The notes under the pieces: model-generated
Seen by the model: only the letters and a program-made list of their open reading frames with translations
The model's database searches: none
What the model was told of the DNA's origin: nothing
Shown: one piece after another, positions 34,081 to 44,600 of the stretch
Position numbering within the stretch: position 1 is the first letter of the stretch
Layout: each line of letters opens with the position of its first letter
NCBI RefSeq assembly: GCF_022524485.1
Contig: NZ_JAKXMK010000016.1
Coordinates: 62,001 to 126,000, forward strand
Direction: 5' to 3'
Length of the DNA: 64,000 nucleotides
From: Pseudonocardia alaniniphila
GTDB lineage: Bacteria > Actinomycetota > Actinomycetes > Mycobacteriales > Pseudonocardiaceae
Position numbers and translations under genes: made by a program

Positions 34081-35072
34081 AGGCTGCCGTCATCAGCACC
34101 GACGCCGTCACCGTCGAGTCGATGCCCGACCCCACACCGGGGCGGCGCGAGGTGGTGGTGGCCGTCGCGGGTTGCGGGATCTGCGGCACGGACCTGCACA
34201 TCGCCGACGGGGAGTTCGCTCCGACGCTGCCGGTGGTGCCGGGTCACGAGTTCGCAGGCGAGGTCGTCGCGATCGGCCAGGACGTCACGGAGCTGCGGGT
34301 CGGCGACCAGGTCGCCGTCGATCCGTCGCTGCACTGCGGGGAGTGCTACTACTGCCGCAGGGGCCGCGGCAACCTCTGCGAGCGGTGGGCCGCGATCGGC
34401 GTCACCACCACCGGCGGGGCGGCCGAGTTCGCCGTTGCTCCGGTCGCCAACTGCGTGCGGCTCCCCGAGGGGGTCACCACGGCGGACGCCGCGCTGATCG
34501 AGCCGCTCTCGTGCGCCGTGCGCGGCTTCGACGTGCTGAACCCGCAGCTCGGCGACCACTACCTCATCTACGGCGCCGGCACGATGGGCCTGATGATGAT
34601 GGAGCTCGCGAAGCGGGCCGGGGCGGCGAGCGTCAGCATGGTGGACCTCAACCCCGCCCGGCTGGAGACGGCCGAGCAGCTCGGCTGCTCCGCCACGGTG
34701 GGCAGCGCCGACGAGCTGGACCGCCCGCGCGGCTGGGACGTGGTGATCGACTGCACCGGGGTCGTCGCCGCCATCGAGGACGGGTTCACCCGCGTCGGCA
34801 GGGGCGGGACGTTCCAGCAGTTCGGCGTGGCCAATGAGGACGCCATGGCGCGCTTCTCACCGTTCCGGATCTACAACGAGGAGATCCGCATCGTCGGCTC
34901 GATGGCAGTGCTGCACAGCTTCGAGCGGGCCGCGGAGCTGTTCGCCGAGGGTGCGCTGCGCCCCGAGGTGATGATCAGCCACCGGATGAGCCTCGACGAG
35001 TACCCGCAGGCGCTCGAGCAGTTCCGGGCAGGCGTGGGGCGCAAGATCCAGGTGCAGCCGGGGAAACACTGA
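34077..35072 (+). CDS. Zinc-dependent polyol/alcohol dehydrogenase
   Basis: Medium-chain dehydrogenase of 331 residues, sorbitol-dehydrogenase-like. Catalytic zinc ligands: Cys in CGICGTDLH and GHEFAGEV; structural zinc cysteines in HCGECYYCRRGRGNLC; cofactor motif GAGTMGL. The coupled ABC importer and SorC regulator point to oxidation of an imported polyol to a ketose. GTG start in a 4-bp overlap. Confidence 0.9.
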   Translation: MKAAVISTDAVTVESMPDPTPGRREVVVAVAGCGICGTDLHIADGEFAPTLPVVPGHEFAGEVVAIGQDVTELRVGDQVAVDPSLHCGECYYCRRGRGNLCERWAAIGVTTTGGAAEFAVAPVANCVRLPEGVTTADAALIEPLSCAVRGFDVLNPQLGDHYLIYGAGTMGLMMMELAKRAGAASVSMVDLNPARLETAEQLGCSATVGSADELDRPRGWDVVIDCTGVVAAIEDGFTRVGRGGTFQQFGVANEDAMARFSPFRIYNEEIRIVGSMAVLHSFERAAELFAEGALRPEVMISHRMSLDEYPQALEQFRAGVGRKIQVQPGKH

Positions 35073-35202
35073 CCCGGAGTCGCAGGCGTCACACATGATC
35101 GCGGCGAGGGGCGGGCGTCGCTGGTCACAGCCCGCACGACGCCGATTCCCGCGTCGCGCGCCGCATAACCGACCGCGGCTGCGGACTGTCGTGGTGAGTG
35201 TC

Positions 35203-35208
35203 TAGATT
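35203..35208 (+). promoter_or_regulatory. -10 box of a leaderless promoter for the NIPSNAP gene
   Basis: TAGATT ends 7 nt before the GTG at 35216, the same spacing as at 6705-6718. Confidence 0.5.
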
Positions 35209-35215
35209 GCGGCGG

Positions 35216-35857
35216 GTGACGGTTCTCGAGCTGCGTCAGTACACCCTCCACCCTGGACGCCGCGACGAGCTGATCACGCTGTTCGAGCGGGAGTTCGTAG
35301 AGGCCCAGGAGGAGCTGGGCGCGCGGGTCGTGGGCACGTTCCGCGACGTCACCGATCCCGATCGGTTCGTGTGGATCCGCGCGTTCGACGACATGGCCAG
35401 CCGGCACGCCGCGCTCACCGGTTTCTACGGTGGCCCGGTCTGGATGCGCCACCGCGACGCGGCGAACGCCACGATGATCCATTTCGACGACGTGCTGCTG
35501 CTGGAGGCGGTCGGCGACGGGTTCTCCGCGACGTCGCGCGCGGCGATCGGCAAGGGGCGGCGAGGGCCGTCGCGGGTGCTCGCCGTGGTGTGGACGGGCG
35601 GCGGCGCCGAGCCCGACACGGCCACTGTGGAGCGTCTGCTCGGGGTCACGCCGGTGCTCGCCCGCACCGCGCCGTACGTCAACGACTACCCGGCCCTTCC
35701 CGTGCGCGACGAGCAGGCTGTGGTGTGGTTCGCCTCCTACACCTGGGCGGGGGAGGCGGCCGCTGCCCAGGAGCGGCTGGCGGCCCATCCGCTCGGGCAG
35801 GAGCCGGGCCTGGAGGTGCTGGAGCTCGAACCCACGGCGCGCTCGGCCCTGCGCTGA
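35216..35857 (+). CDS. NIPSNAP-family protein
   Basis: A 213-residue protein with a ferredoxin-like NIPSNAP domain at the N-terminus (VLELRQYTLHPGRRDELITLFEREF, about 3-100) and a second, weaker copy behind it (from about 115). Dimeric alpha-beta barrel; molecular function unknown. A GTG at 35198 is in frame but would lie across the -10 box; GTG 35216 fits a leaderless transcript. Confidence 0.88.
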   Translation: MTVLELRQYTLHPGRRDELITLFEREFVEAQEELGARVVGTFRDVTDPDRFVWIRAFDDMASRHAALTGFYGGPVWMRHRDAANATMIHFDDVLLLEAVGDGFSATSRAAIGKGRRGPSRVLAVVWTGGGAEPDTATVERLLGVTPVLARTAPYVNDYPALPVRDEQAVVWFASYTWAGEAAAAQERLAAHPLGQEPGLEVLELEPTARSALR

Positions 35858-35972
35858 GCGTCCCGGCCCGGGCCCCGATGTCCCGGCCGGTCGGGACACG
35901 TTGACCCATGTGTGCGGGACGGGTGCGCGGCCACCGTTGGTCGTCACCGATGTCCGACCACAAGGAGCAGCT

Positions 35973-36671
35973 GTGCGCACCTCGGACCCCGCCGGGTACT
36001 CCGCCGCCGACACCACGACCGCGATCCGGATCGGCCAGTCGCCCCAGGCGTGGGCCTGGACCGGCGCTGCGGGGGGACTGATCGGCGTGATCGGGCTGAT
36101 GGTCACCGGCGACCTCTACGACGCCGAGACCGGCGCTGTCGCCGACAACACCGTGCTCGCCGCGGCCGTCGCAAGCCGGGCAGCACTGGTGTGGGTCAAC
36201 CAGGCCGTCACCGTGATCACGGCCGTGTGTGTCGTGGTCTTCGCCGCCGGGCTGCGCCGTCATCTCGTCGCGCAGGAGCCTGCCGGAAGCCTCGTGCCCG
36301 GGGCGGCGGCCGCAGGGCTGGGGCTGACCGCCGTCGCTCTGCTGGTCGGCGGCGGTATCGGCACGGAGCTCTTCTGGGCGCTGACGGGCCCGCAGCCGTT
36401 CGACCCCGACACGATCGGCGCGCACGTCGCGATCTACAACACCACGGCCTGGCTGTGGGGCGGTGTCGGGCTCACCGCGGGTGCGGTGGCGTTCGGTGGG
36501 TTGCGCCACGGCTCGGTGGGCCGCGGGCTCGCCGTGTTCAGCGTGCTGATGGCGCTGGTCGTCGCGGTCACTCAGCTTCTGCCCGTGCAGTACATCTCGG
36601 TGCTGCCCGCCGGGCTGTGGATGATGGTCGCGGGCCTGGTGCTCGCGCGCGCCGCCCGGCGCTCGGGCTGA
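35973..36671 (+). CDS. Hypothetical integral membrane protein
   Basis: A 232-residue protein with about six hydrophobic helices and few charged loops; no known motif. AAGGAG at 35962-35967 supports the GTG start at 35973 over an upstream ATG at 35901. It precedes the two-component genes by 35 bp and could share their transcript. Function not assignable. Confidence 0.75.
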   Translation: MRTSDPAGYSAADTTTAIRIGQSPQAWAWTGAAGGLIGVIGLMVTGDLYDAETGAVADNTVLAAAVASRAALVWVNQAVTVITAVCVVVFAAGLRRHLVAQEPAGSLVPGAAAAGLGLTAVALLVGGGIGTELFWALTGPQPFDPDTIGAHVAIYNTTAWLWGGVGLTAGAVAFGGLRHGSVGRGLAVFSVLMALVVAVTQLLPVQYISVLPAGLWMMVAGLVLARAARRSG

Positions 36672-36706
36672 CCACTCCCGGTGTGCCGGGCATTATCGTC
36701 CGCCGG

Positions 36707-38810
36707 ATGCTGACGCAGGGGGCGCGGAGGGTGGCGGCGCCGCTGGCGTTCGCCATCCTCGTGCTCGTCGGGATCGGGGCCGGTCTCGCACTGGCCGCGG
36801 GAACCCCGCCCGCCGGTCTGAGCCATCTGATGTTCGTCGTGACGTGCGCGCTCACCGGTGGTCTGGTGGCGCGCCACCAGCCGGGCAATCCGGTCGGCTG
36901 GCTGCTGCTCGGCAGCTCAGCGTCGTTCGCCCTGCTGGAAGCCTGCGGGCGCCTGGCGCTGCATGACGGCGACCGGCCCTCGCTCGTCGCGGTCGCGCTG
37001 GGCTGGCCGCAGACCTGGTTGTGGGTGCCGGCCAACGCGTTGCTCGCCGTGGTGCCGGTGTTCTTCCCGGACGGGCGGGTGCCGTCGCGCCGGTGGCTCC
37101 CGATCGTGTGGGGCCTGGGTGTCCTCGCCGTCGTCACGGCCGTGCTGAACGCGATCCGCCCCGGTCCGGACGTGCAGCTCAGCGTGCCGGGACGGCCGAA
37201 CCCACTCGGAGTGCCCGGCCTCGGGCCCGTCGCCGACGCTGCCGCCGTTCTGCTGACCGGCACGGTCGGGGTGGTGTTCGTGGCCGCCGGGTTCGCGCTG
37301 GTCCGCAACCTGCCGCGGTTGCCGGCGCCGCGCCGCCAGCAGGTCGAGTGGGTGGCCTATGCGGCCGGGCTGGCGGCGCTCGCCGTGCTCGGCCGGGTTC
37401 GTCGCCGGGCTGCTCGACGACGACGCCTCGGCGATCTGGCCGGCCGGCAGCGTGTTCTGGGAACTGGTGGGCGGCGGGACGGCGGCCCTCCTGCCGCCCG
37501 CCGTAGGCGTCGCGATCGTGCGCCACCGCCTGTTCGACATCGACCTGTTGATCAGCCGCACATTTCTGCTCGTCGGGCTGTCCGGTGCCGTGGTGGGGAT
37601 CTACCTCGCGGTGGTCGCCGTCGTCGGCGCCGTGCTGTGGCCCGCGCTGGGCCCGTCCACCGAGATTCCGGCGTCGCTGGTCGGGGTCGGGGTGGCTGCG
37701 GTCCTGTTCGCCCCGCTGCGCACACGGTTGCAGCGCCGGGTGGATCGGGCGCTCTACGGCGACCGGGGAGACCCCTACGGGGTGCTCGCCCGGCTCGGGC
37801 GTCAGCTCGAGCTCGTGCAGGACGCCGGCACGCTGCTTCGGCAGAGCGCGGAGACCGTGCGGGAGGCGCTGCAACTGTCCTACGTCGCCATCGAGGTGGC
37901 GGGCGGCCGACGGGTCGCACTCGGCGAGGAGCCCGCGGTGCTCGTCGAGATTCCCCTGGTGGCAGGCGGGGAGCGGGTGGGGCGGCTCGAACTCGGCCCG
38001 CGGCCGGGCGAGAGTGCACTCGCCCGCCGCGACCTGCGGTTGCTGCACGACCTGGCCCGGCCGATCGCGGGCGCCGTGCGTGCGGTGCGTTCGGCCGATC
38101 GCGCCGCCGGGCTCGCGGCCGATCTCCAGCAATCGCGGGAGCGACTCGTGATGGCGCGTGAGGAGGAGCGCAGGCGGTTGCGCAGGGACCTGCACGATGG
38201 CCTCGGACCCACGCTCGCCGGGCTCACGATGCGCGCCGACACCGCTCTCGCGGTCGACGACGCCGCGCTCGCCCGCACGCTGCTCGCGGAGATCATGGAG
38301 GGAGCGCAGACGGCCGTGGCCGACGTCCGGCGGCTGGTGGAGGGCCTGCGCCCTCCGACGCTCGATGCGATGGGCCTGGTCGGTGCGGTCAAGGCCCACC
38401 TCGCGGGCCTGCCGTCTGGCTCCCCCGCAGTGACGCTGGACGTGCCCGATGACCTCCCCGGGTTGCCTGCGGCCACCGAAGTGGCTGCCTACTGGATCGT
38501 CGTGGAAGCGCTGAACAACGTGGTCCGGCATGCGGGCGCGAGCACCGCGACGGTGCGCCTGGTGCGGCGCGGCGATCGGCTCGTCATCGAGGTGGCTGAC
38601 GACGGACGCGGGCGGCAGCCGTCGGACCGTGACGGTGTCGGCCTGGCGTCCATGCGCGAACGGGCTGCCGAGCTGGGCGGGGACTGTACGGTCACCGCCG
38701 GGGAGGTCGGCGGGAGCACGGTACGCGCCGAGCTGCCCGCGGTGTTCCCGGCGCAGGACCGTGGAGCGGAGGGGGAGCGTGGAACGCATCCGCGTCCTGC
38801 TGGTCGATGA
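36707..38810 (+). pseudogene. Sensor histidine kinase (NarL-partner type), frameshifted
   Basis: Reads as one kinase of about 700 residues in two frames. The 5' part (36707-37390) encodes five or so membrane helices; the 3' part (from 37392) continues with the last helices, a GAF-like region, HisKA_3 dimerisation domain (EEERRRLRRDLHDGLGPTLAG with the phospho-His) and the HATPase (N-box VVEALNNVVRHA, GVGLASMRERAAELGG). One extra G in CTCGGCC at 37391-37392 breaks the frame: removing it gives VLAGFVAGLL across the junction. Either a sequencing/assembly error or a recent null mutation. An ATG at 37359 in the 3' frame could start a truncated 483-residue protein. The response regulator follows. 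Confidence 0.82.
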
Positions 38811-39438
38811 CCACGCGCATTTCCGCTCCGGTCTGCGCGCCCTGCTGACGTCCACACCCGACGTCGAGGTCTGTGGGGAGGCGGCGAGCGGCGAGGAAGC
38901 TGTGGCAGCCGTGGCGGCGCGGCAGCCCGATGTCGTCCTGCTCGACCTGACGATGCCGGGCATGGGTGGGGTGGCCGCCACCGAGTGCATCGTCCGTGCC
39001 AGCCCGCACGTACGCATCCTCGTCCTCAGCATGTCCGACGACGACAGCTCCGTGCTCGCCGCGCTGCGGGCCGGAGCACGGGGCTACCTGCTCAAGGGGG
39101 CGGGCCGCTCCGAGATCCTGCGCTCGATCCGGGCCGTGGCCGAGGGCGAGGCGATCCTCGGGCCGTCCGTCGCCGCGCGGCTCACGGCCTTCCTCTCCAC
39201 CACGACGGACGCGGCGCCGGCGTTCCCCGAACTCACCGTCCGCGAGCAGGAGGTCCTCGACCTCGTGGCCCGCAACCTCACCAACCCGCAGATCGCGGCG
39301 CGGCTAGGGCTCAGCGGCAAGACCGTGCGCAACCACGTGTCGAACGTCTTCGCGAAGCTGCAGGTCGCCGACCGTGCCCAGGCGAGCGCGCTGGCCCGGC
39401 GTGCCGGGCTGGGTGGCGCGGCGCGCTCCGAGGCATGA
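38779..39438 (+). CDS. NarL/FixJ-family response regulator
   Basis: A 219-residue regulator: receiver domain (about 1-120; acidic pair DD at 10-11, phospho-Asp56 in LLDLTMPG, Lys in YLLKGA) and LuxR-type helix-turn-helix (about 150-215; LTVREQEVLDLVARNLTNPQIAARL). GTG start after GGAGGGGGAG. It overlaps the kinase reading frame by 32 bp, so translation is normally coupled to the kinase. Confidence 0.92.
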   Translation: MERIRVLLVDDHAHFRSGLRALLTSTPDVEVCGEAASGEEAVAAVAARQPDVVLLDLTMPGMGGVAATECIVRASPHVRILVLSMSDDDSSVLAALRAGARGYLLKGAGRSEILRSIRAVAEGEAILGPSVAARLTAFLSTTTDAAPAFPELTVREQEVLDLVARNLTNPQIAARLGLSGKTVRNHVSNVFAKLQVADRAQASALARRAGLGGAARSEA

Positions 39439-39454
39439 CCGCCGGTCGGTTCGG

Positions 39455-40783
39455 TCAGTCGAAGTACGCGGGGACGTCGAGCGGGCCGCCTGCCGCCGCG
39501 AACTCCGCGTGCACGGCCTCGCGCAGCTCGGCGTCGGCCAGGTAGTCGACCGCGGTGAGGGCGAGCCCCACCGCGCCGTCGCGCACGGCACGGTCGCCGG
39601 CGGGCCCGCCGGACGCCGTCTCGAACTCGGAGGTGTGCAGCGCGACGGTCGGCTCCGACACCGCGATCATGGGGTGGATGGCAGGCATGCGGTAGCTGAG
39701 GTTGCCCAGGTCGGTGGAGCCGGTGAGGAACTCGGGCACCACGCCGGTGGGGAGCGCGCGGCGCCCCACCGGTTCCTGGTTCACGGCCCAGCGCGCGCTC
39801 AACGTCTGGTTGAAGCGGATGGGCAGGTACGGGGGCAGCGGGTCCCAGTGCAGCTCGACGCCGCAGCCGGTCATCGCCGCCGCGCCGTGGGCGACCTCGA
39901 CGACGCGCGCGGCGAGGTCGCGAAGGGTCTCGGGCGCCGCGGAGCGCAGGTAGAACAGCAGCGCGGCGCGTTCCGGCACGATGTTGGGCCGGGCTCCGCC
40001 GTCGGTGACGATGCCGTGCACCCGGTCGGTGCTGGGCAGGTGCTGCCGCAGTGCGGCGATGCCCTGGTACGCGGCGACGGCCGCGTCGAGTGCGTTGCGG
40101 CCCATGAACGGCTGCGCCGATGCGTGCGCGGCGACGCCGTGGAACACGATCTCGACCTGCCGGCGACCCAGGAACGGGTGCATGGCGATGTCGTGCGAGA
40201 ACGGGTGGAGCATGACCACGGCGTCGACGTCGTCGAAGACGCCGGCTCGCGCCATCGTCTCCTTGCCGCCGCCGCCCTCCTCGGCGGGCGTGCCGATCAG
40301 CGAGATGCGTCCGCCCACGCGGTCGTGCACCTGTGCGGCGGCGAGGTACGCACCGACGGCCGTGGCACAGATGATGTTGTGGCCGCAGGCATGGCCGACG
40401 CCGGGCAGCGCGTCGTACTCGGCGAGCACCGCGACGTGCGGCCCGCCGGTACCGATGCTCGCGACGAGCGACGTCTCCAGCCCGCCGGCGCCGACCTGGG
40501 CCTCGTGCCCGTGCCGCTCCAGCAGCTGTGCCACCGCACGCACCGAGCGGTGCTCGGTGAAGCTCTCCTCCGGGTGGGCGTGCAGGTCGCGGCTGAGCGC
40601 GACGAGCTCGTCGTCGTTGCGGCGGGCGGCCTTCTGGACGGCGGTCCGCACCTCGTCGGGCGCGCCCTTGTGGGCGGAACCGATGGGCTCGGCGTCCCGC
40701 ACAGCCTGCTCCGTGCCGGCGTTGAGCGAACGGAGGTAGCTGAGGTCGGGCGGCAGCGGCCTGGTGCGGTCGTCCTCGCGCAT
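39455..40783 (-). CDS. M20-family metal-dependent amidohydrolase
   Basis: A 442-residue peptidase M20D/ACY1L2-type amidohydrolase. Metal ligands are visible in AEYDALPGVGHACGHN and GTPAEEGGGGK; the dimerisation (lid) domain is at about 200-310. It hydrolyses an N-acyl or aminobenzoyl-type amide; AbgB-like in layout. The ATG at 40783 is preceded by a TAGGGT -10 box with a 7-nt gap (leaderless). The frame is open to 40861. Confidence 0.9.
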   Translation of the reverse strand: MREDDRTRPLPPDLSYLRSLNAGTEQAVRDAEPIGSAHKGAPDEVRTAVQKAARRNDDELVALSRDLHAHPEESFTEHRSVRAVAQLLERHGHEAQVGAGGLETSLVASIGTGGPHVAVLAEYDALPGVGHACGHNIICATAVGAYLAAAQVHDRVGGRISLIGTPAEEGGGGKETMARAGVFDDVDAVVMLHPFSHDIAMHPFLGRRQVEIVFHGVAAHASAQPFMGRNALDAAVAAYQGIAALRQHLPSTDRVHGIVTDGGARPNIVPERAALLFYLRSAAPETLRDLAARVVEVAHGAAAMTGCGVELHWDPLPPYLPIRFNQTLSARWAVNQEPVGRRALPTGVVPEFLTGSTDLGNLSYRMPAIHPMIAVSEPTVALHTSEFETASGGPAGDRAVRDGAVGLALTAVDYLADAELREAVHAEFAAAGGPLDVPAYFD

Positions 40784-40790
40784 GATCGCG

Positions 40791-40796
40791 ACCCTA
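40791..40796 (-). promoter_or_regulatory. -10 box of a leaderless promoter for the M20 gene
   Basis: TAGGGT on the minus strand ends 7 nt before the ATG at 40783, matching the boxes at 6705 and 35203. Confidence 0.45.
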
Positions 40797-40910
40797 GGCG
40801 AAACGAAGCGCTTGCGTACCGGGTCGCCTGGCATCTCCGGGGTAGACCTGCATCCCTGCATGGACGGGCTCGGACGAGTCGACGATCCTCATGCGGGTGA
40901 GCTGATCCCG

Positions 40911-41501
40911 TCAGCGGACCTGGACCTGGTCGCCGACGTGCAGGTAGCTGTACCACGCCGCCGCATTGGCGGCCGACATGTGCACGCAACCAGCCGACTT
41001 CTTGTGCACGTTGCCCTGATGTACGGCGATCCCGCCGGGGGCGAAGAAGACCGAGTACTTCATCGGCGCGTTGTTGAACTCCTTGCTGCGGTGGTGCAGG
41101 TCCTTCCACTGCACATCGAAGGTGCCAGTGGGGGTGTTCTCACCCGGGGCGCCCTGGTTGATCTGCACCGGACCGCGCACGGCGTGTCCGTCTTTCACGA
41201 GCCAGGCCTCATTGTGGGCGAGATCGATGCACGCCTTCGCGGTCGCGGTGCACGGGGTTCCCGGCACCTGCTGTGAGGTGTCACCGGACGGAGTCGTCGC
41301 ACGGGGAGCTGTCGGGGAGGGAGCCGGGGTAGCCGCGTTGGCAGCGACCGGCCCGGTCAGCGGTCCGAGGAATGTCCCCAGCATCCCGGCGCCGAGTGCT
41401 CCCGCGAGCGTCGCCGCCCGTGCCGAACCGACCCATCGGCGCGTTCTGATCTTGCTGTGTCGACCCACTGAACCACCCATTCTGCTGTGCTGCACGATCA
41501 T
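40911..41501 (-). CDS. Secreted L,D-transpeptidase (YkuD domain)
   Basis: Exported enzyme of about 196 residues. A twin-arginine-like basic start (RTRRW) leads to a hydrophobic signal segment ending near ANAAT. The short YkuD domain carries the catalytic region HQGNVHKKSAGCVHMS, with the nucleophile Cys in SAGC and an upstream His. Compared with the one at 7372 it lacks the SH3-like region. It forms 3-3 cross-links or acts on wall peptides. Start is uncertain: ATG 41501 or 41480. Confidence 0.87.
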   Translation of the reverse strand: MIVQHSRMGGSVGRHSKIRTRRWVGSARAATLAGALGAGMLGTFLGPLTGPVAANAATPAPSPTAPRATTPSGDTSQQVPGTPCTATAKACIDLAHNEAWLVKDGHAVRGPVQINQGAPGENTPTGTFDVQWKDLHHRSKEFNNAPMKYSVFFAPGGIAVHQGNVHKKSAGCVHMSAANAAAWYSYLHVGDQVQVR

Positions 41502-41663
41502 TTGATTCCGGCTATCCACAACGAACGTACGCGACCCGTCCCCGGGGCTGGAATTCGCCGTATGAAAGTGCCGCACTGGAAATATTTCCGTGCCGATATC
41601 CGGCGATATCGGCGTATCGTGAAATTTACGTTGAGCCGGCGAAGCGCAATCGCCGGCCGAGAG

Positions 41664-44600
41664 TCAGCGGGGCAGGTCGTCGATCGCCTTCTGGATGCGC
41701 TTGATCGACACGGGGTAGCGGGTGCGCATCGGGTGGGCATAGAGGCCCACGCGTAGCTCCTCGATCAGCCAGCGGATCTCCCGCAGCTGCGGCGGCGGTT
41801 CCACGCCCGGCGGGAGCGCCGCCAGCTCGGCCGCGTACTCGTCGGCCACCACCCGCACCTCCGCGGTCCACGCGGCATCGCGGGCGGGGTCGGCGCGCAG
41901 TTTCTCGATCCGCCGCTCCACCGCTTCCAGGTAACGGGCGACGTCGGCGAGCCGGGACGCACCGGCCGCGGTGGCGAAGCCCGGCCCCACGAGGGCGTTG
42001 ACCTGCGCTGTGATGTCGGCGACGCCAGCGGCGAGCACCGGCGCCCGCAGATCGGCGAGCTGTGCCTGCACCCGGTGCCAGACGGTGAGCACGCCTCGCA
42101 TGGCCTGCAGCACCTGCAGCGTGGTGGAGGCCAGCCGGTCGGCGAAGAGCTTCCGCAGCCGCGCGTACGAGCGCTCGTCCCACGCGGGGCCGCCGGCCGC
42201 GGTGATCAGCGCGTCGGCCGCGGAGGTGACACAGTCGTCGAGCATCGCCGCGACGGAGCCGTGCGGGTTGCGGGAGAGTGCCAGCTTGGCGGCGTTGTCC
42301 AGGCCGCGTTGCACCTGCTTCACGGGCGAGGGCGTGTCGAGCAGGAGCAGCCGGCGCACGCCGCGCCACGTCTGGGGGTCGCGCTCGGCTGCCGTCGGGA
42401 AGACACGTACGTCCACAGTGGACCCGCGGTCGACCAGGCCGGGGTAGCCGGTGACGACATGGTTTCCGCGCCGCACCGGGAGCTCACGGGGGAGTGTGCC
42501 GATGGACCAGGTCGTGAGCCCGGTGCGTTCCAGTTCAGCGCCGGCTGCGGCCAGTTCCTCGCGCACCTTCGGTGCGAGCCGGCGGCGCAGCGCGTCGAGA
42601 TCGGTGCCGGTGGCCACCTCGTGGCCGGCCTCGTCCACCACCCGGAAGGTGACGGTGAGGTGCTCGGGCAGCCGGTTCAGCTCCCAGGCGTCGCGGGGAA
42701 TGTCCACGCCGCGCATCCGGCCCAGCTCGCGCTCCAGGCCGTCGAGCAGCGGTTCGCCGCCTCCGTTGCCGGGAGCCGCGGCCTGCAGGCGCGCCAGCAC
42801 GGCCTTCGCGTGGTCGGGTGCGGGTGAATAGAGCCGCCGTAGCTGCTTGGGCAGGGTGCGGATCAGTGCCGTGACGAGCTCCTCGCGCAGGCCGGGTACC
42901 TGCCATGTGAACGGCGTGGGGTCGACCTGGTGCAGTGCGGCCACCGGCACGTCGACGGTGACGCCGTCGGTGTGTGCCCCCGGCTCGAAGGCGTACGACA
43001 GCGGGAGCGTGAGCCCGCCCGCCTCCAGGTGGTCGGGGTACGCGGCGCGGTCCACGTCGGCGGCCTGCGCCGTGCGGAGCATCTCCTCGGTGAAGTCGAG
43101 CAGCTCCGGCTGCCGGCGCGACTCCTTCTTCCACCAGGAGTCGAAGTGCCGCCCGGACACCACGTCGGCCGGGATCCGCTCGGTGTAGAAGCCGACCAGC
43201 GTCTCCTCGTCGACGACGAGGTCGCGGCGCCTCGCCCGGTGCTCCAGCTCCTCGGCGTGTTCGAGCAGCTCGCGGTTGGCGTGGAAGAACCGGTGGCGGG
43301 TGTCCCAGTCGCCCTCGACGAGCGCATGCCGGATGAACAGCTCACGCGACAGCTCGGGATCGATGCGTCCGAAGTCGACCCTGCGGTCGACGACGATCGG
43401 GACCCCGTAGAGCGTGACCCGCTCGGTGGCCACGGCCGCCGCCCGCTTGCGTGACCAGTGCGGCTCGGAGTACGAGCGCTTCACCACGTGCCCGGCCAGC
43501 GGTTCGATCCACTCCGGCTTGATCCGGGCGACCGTGCGCGCGAACAGGCGGGAGGTCTCCACCAGCTCGGCGGCCATCACCCAGCGCGGCTGCGCTTTCG
43601 ACAGCGGCGATCCGGGGAAGATCATGAACTTGGCGCCGCGGGCGCCCAGGTACTCCCGGCCGCCACGCTCCTTACCGCCGCGCTCCTTGCCGGTGGGCTC
43701 CTCGCGCAGTCCGATCTGGGAGAGCAGCCCGGAGAGCACCGCGATGTGGATGCGGTCCTGGTCGGGCTCGATGTCGTTCAGCGTCATGCCGGCGTTGCGC
43801 GCGGCCGAGCGGAGCTGCGAGTGCAGGTCCTGCCACTCGCGGATGCGGAGGTAATGCAGGAACTCCTCGCGCAGCAGCCGCCGGAAGCGGTTGCCGGAGA
43901 GGGCCTCGCGCTGCTCGGCGACGTAGCGCCACAGGTTGACGAAGGCGAGGAAGTCCGAACCACCGGCATCGAGTGTGGAGCCGTCGGCGGTCCACTCGCC
44001 GGCGAACCGCGCGTGCTTCTGGTCGGCGGCCTGGCGCTGCTCGGTGGGGCGCTCGCGAGGGTCCTGCACGGAGAGCGCCGCGGCGATGACGAGCACCTCG
44101 CGCAGGCAGCCGGTGCGGTCGGCCTCCACCAGCATGCGGCCCAGCCGTGGGTCGACGGGCAACGCCGCCAGCGCGCGGCCGACGGGGGTGAGCCGCCGGT
44201 CGGCTTCGAGCGCGCCCAGCTCCTGCAGCAGGGCGAGGCCGTCGCCGACGGCCCGGGCGTCCGGGCGCTCGACGAACGGGAACTCGGTGAGCTCGCCCAA
44301 TTCCAGGGAGATCATCTGCAGGATGACCGAGGCGAGGTTGGTGCGCAGGATCTCCGGGTCGGTGAACTCGGGACGCGCGTCGAAGTCGTCCTCGCTGTAG
44401 AGCCGGATGCAGATGCCGTCGGCGACGCGCCCGCAGCGACCGGCGCGCTGGTTGGCGCTCGCCTGCGAGACCTTCTCGATCGGCAGCCGCTGCACCTTCA
44501 GCCGCCGCGAGTACCGAGAGATGCGCGCGGTGCCCGGGTCGACGACGTAGCGGATACCCGGCACCGTCAGCGAGGTCTCGGCGACGTTGGTGGCGAGCAC

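Noticed and set aside
14323..42421. An 18-mer (CACGTACGTCCACAGTGG) shared by 14323-14340 and 42404-42421
   Set aside because: One copy is inside hrpA and fully explained by coding; the chance of one such match in a GC-rich 64-kb window is not negligible.
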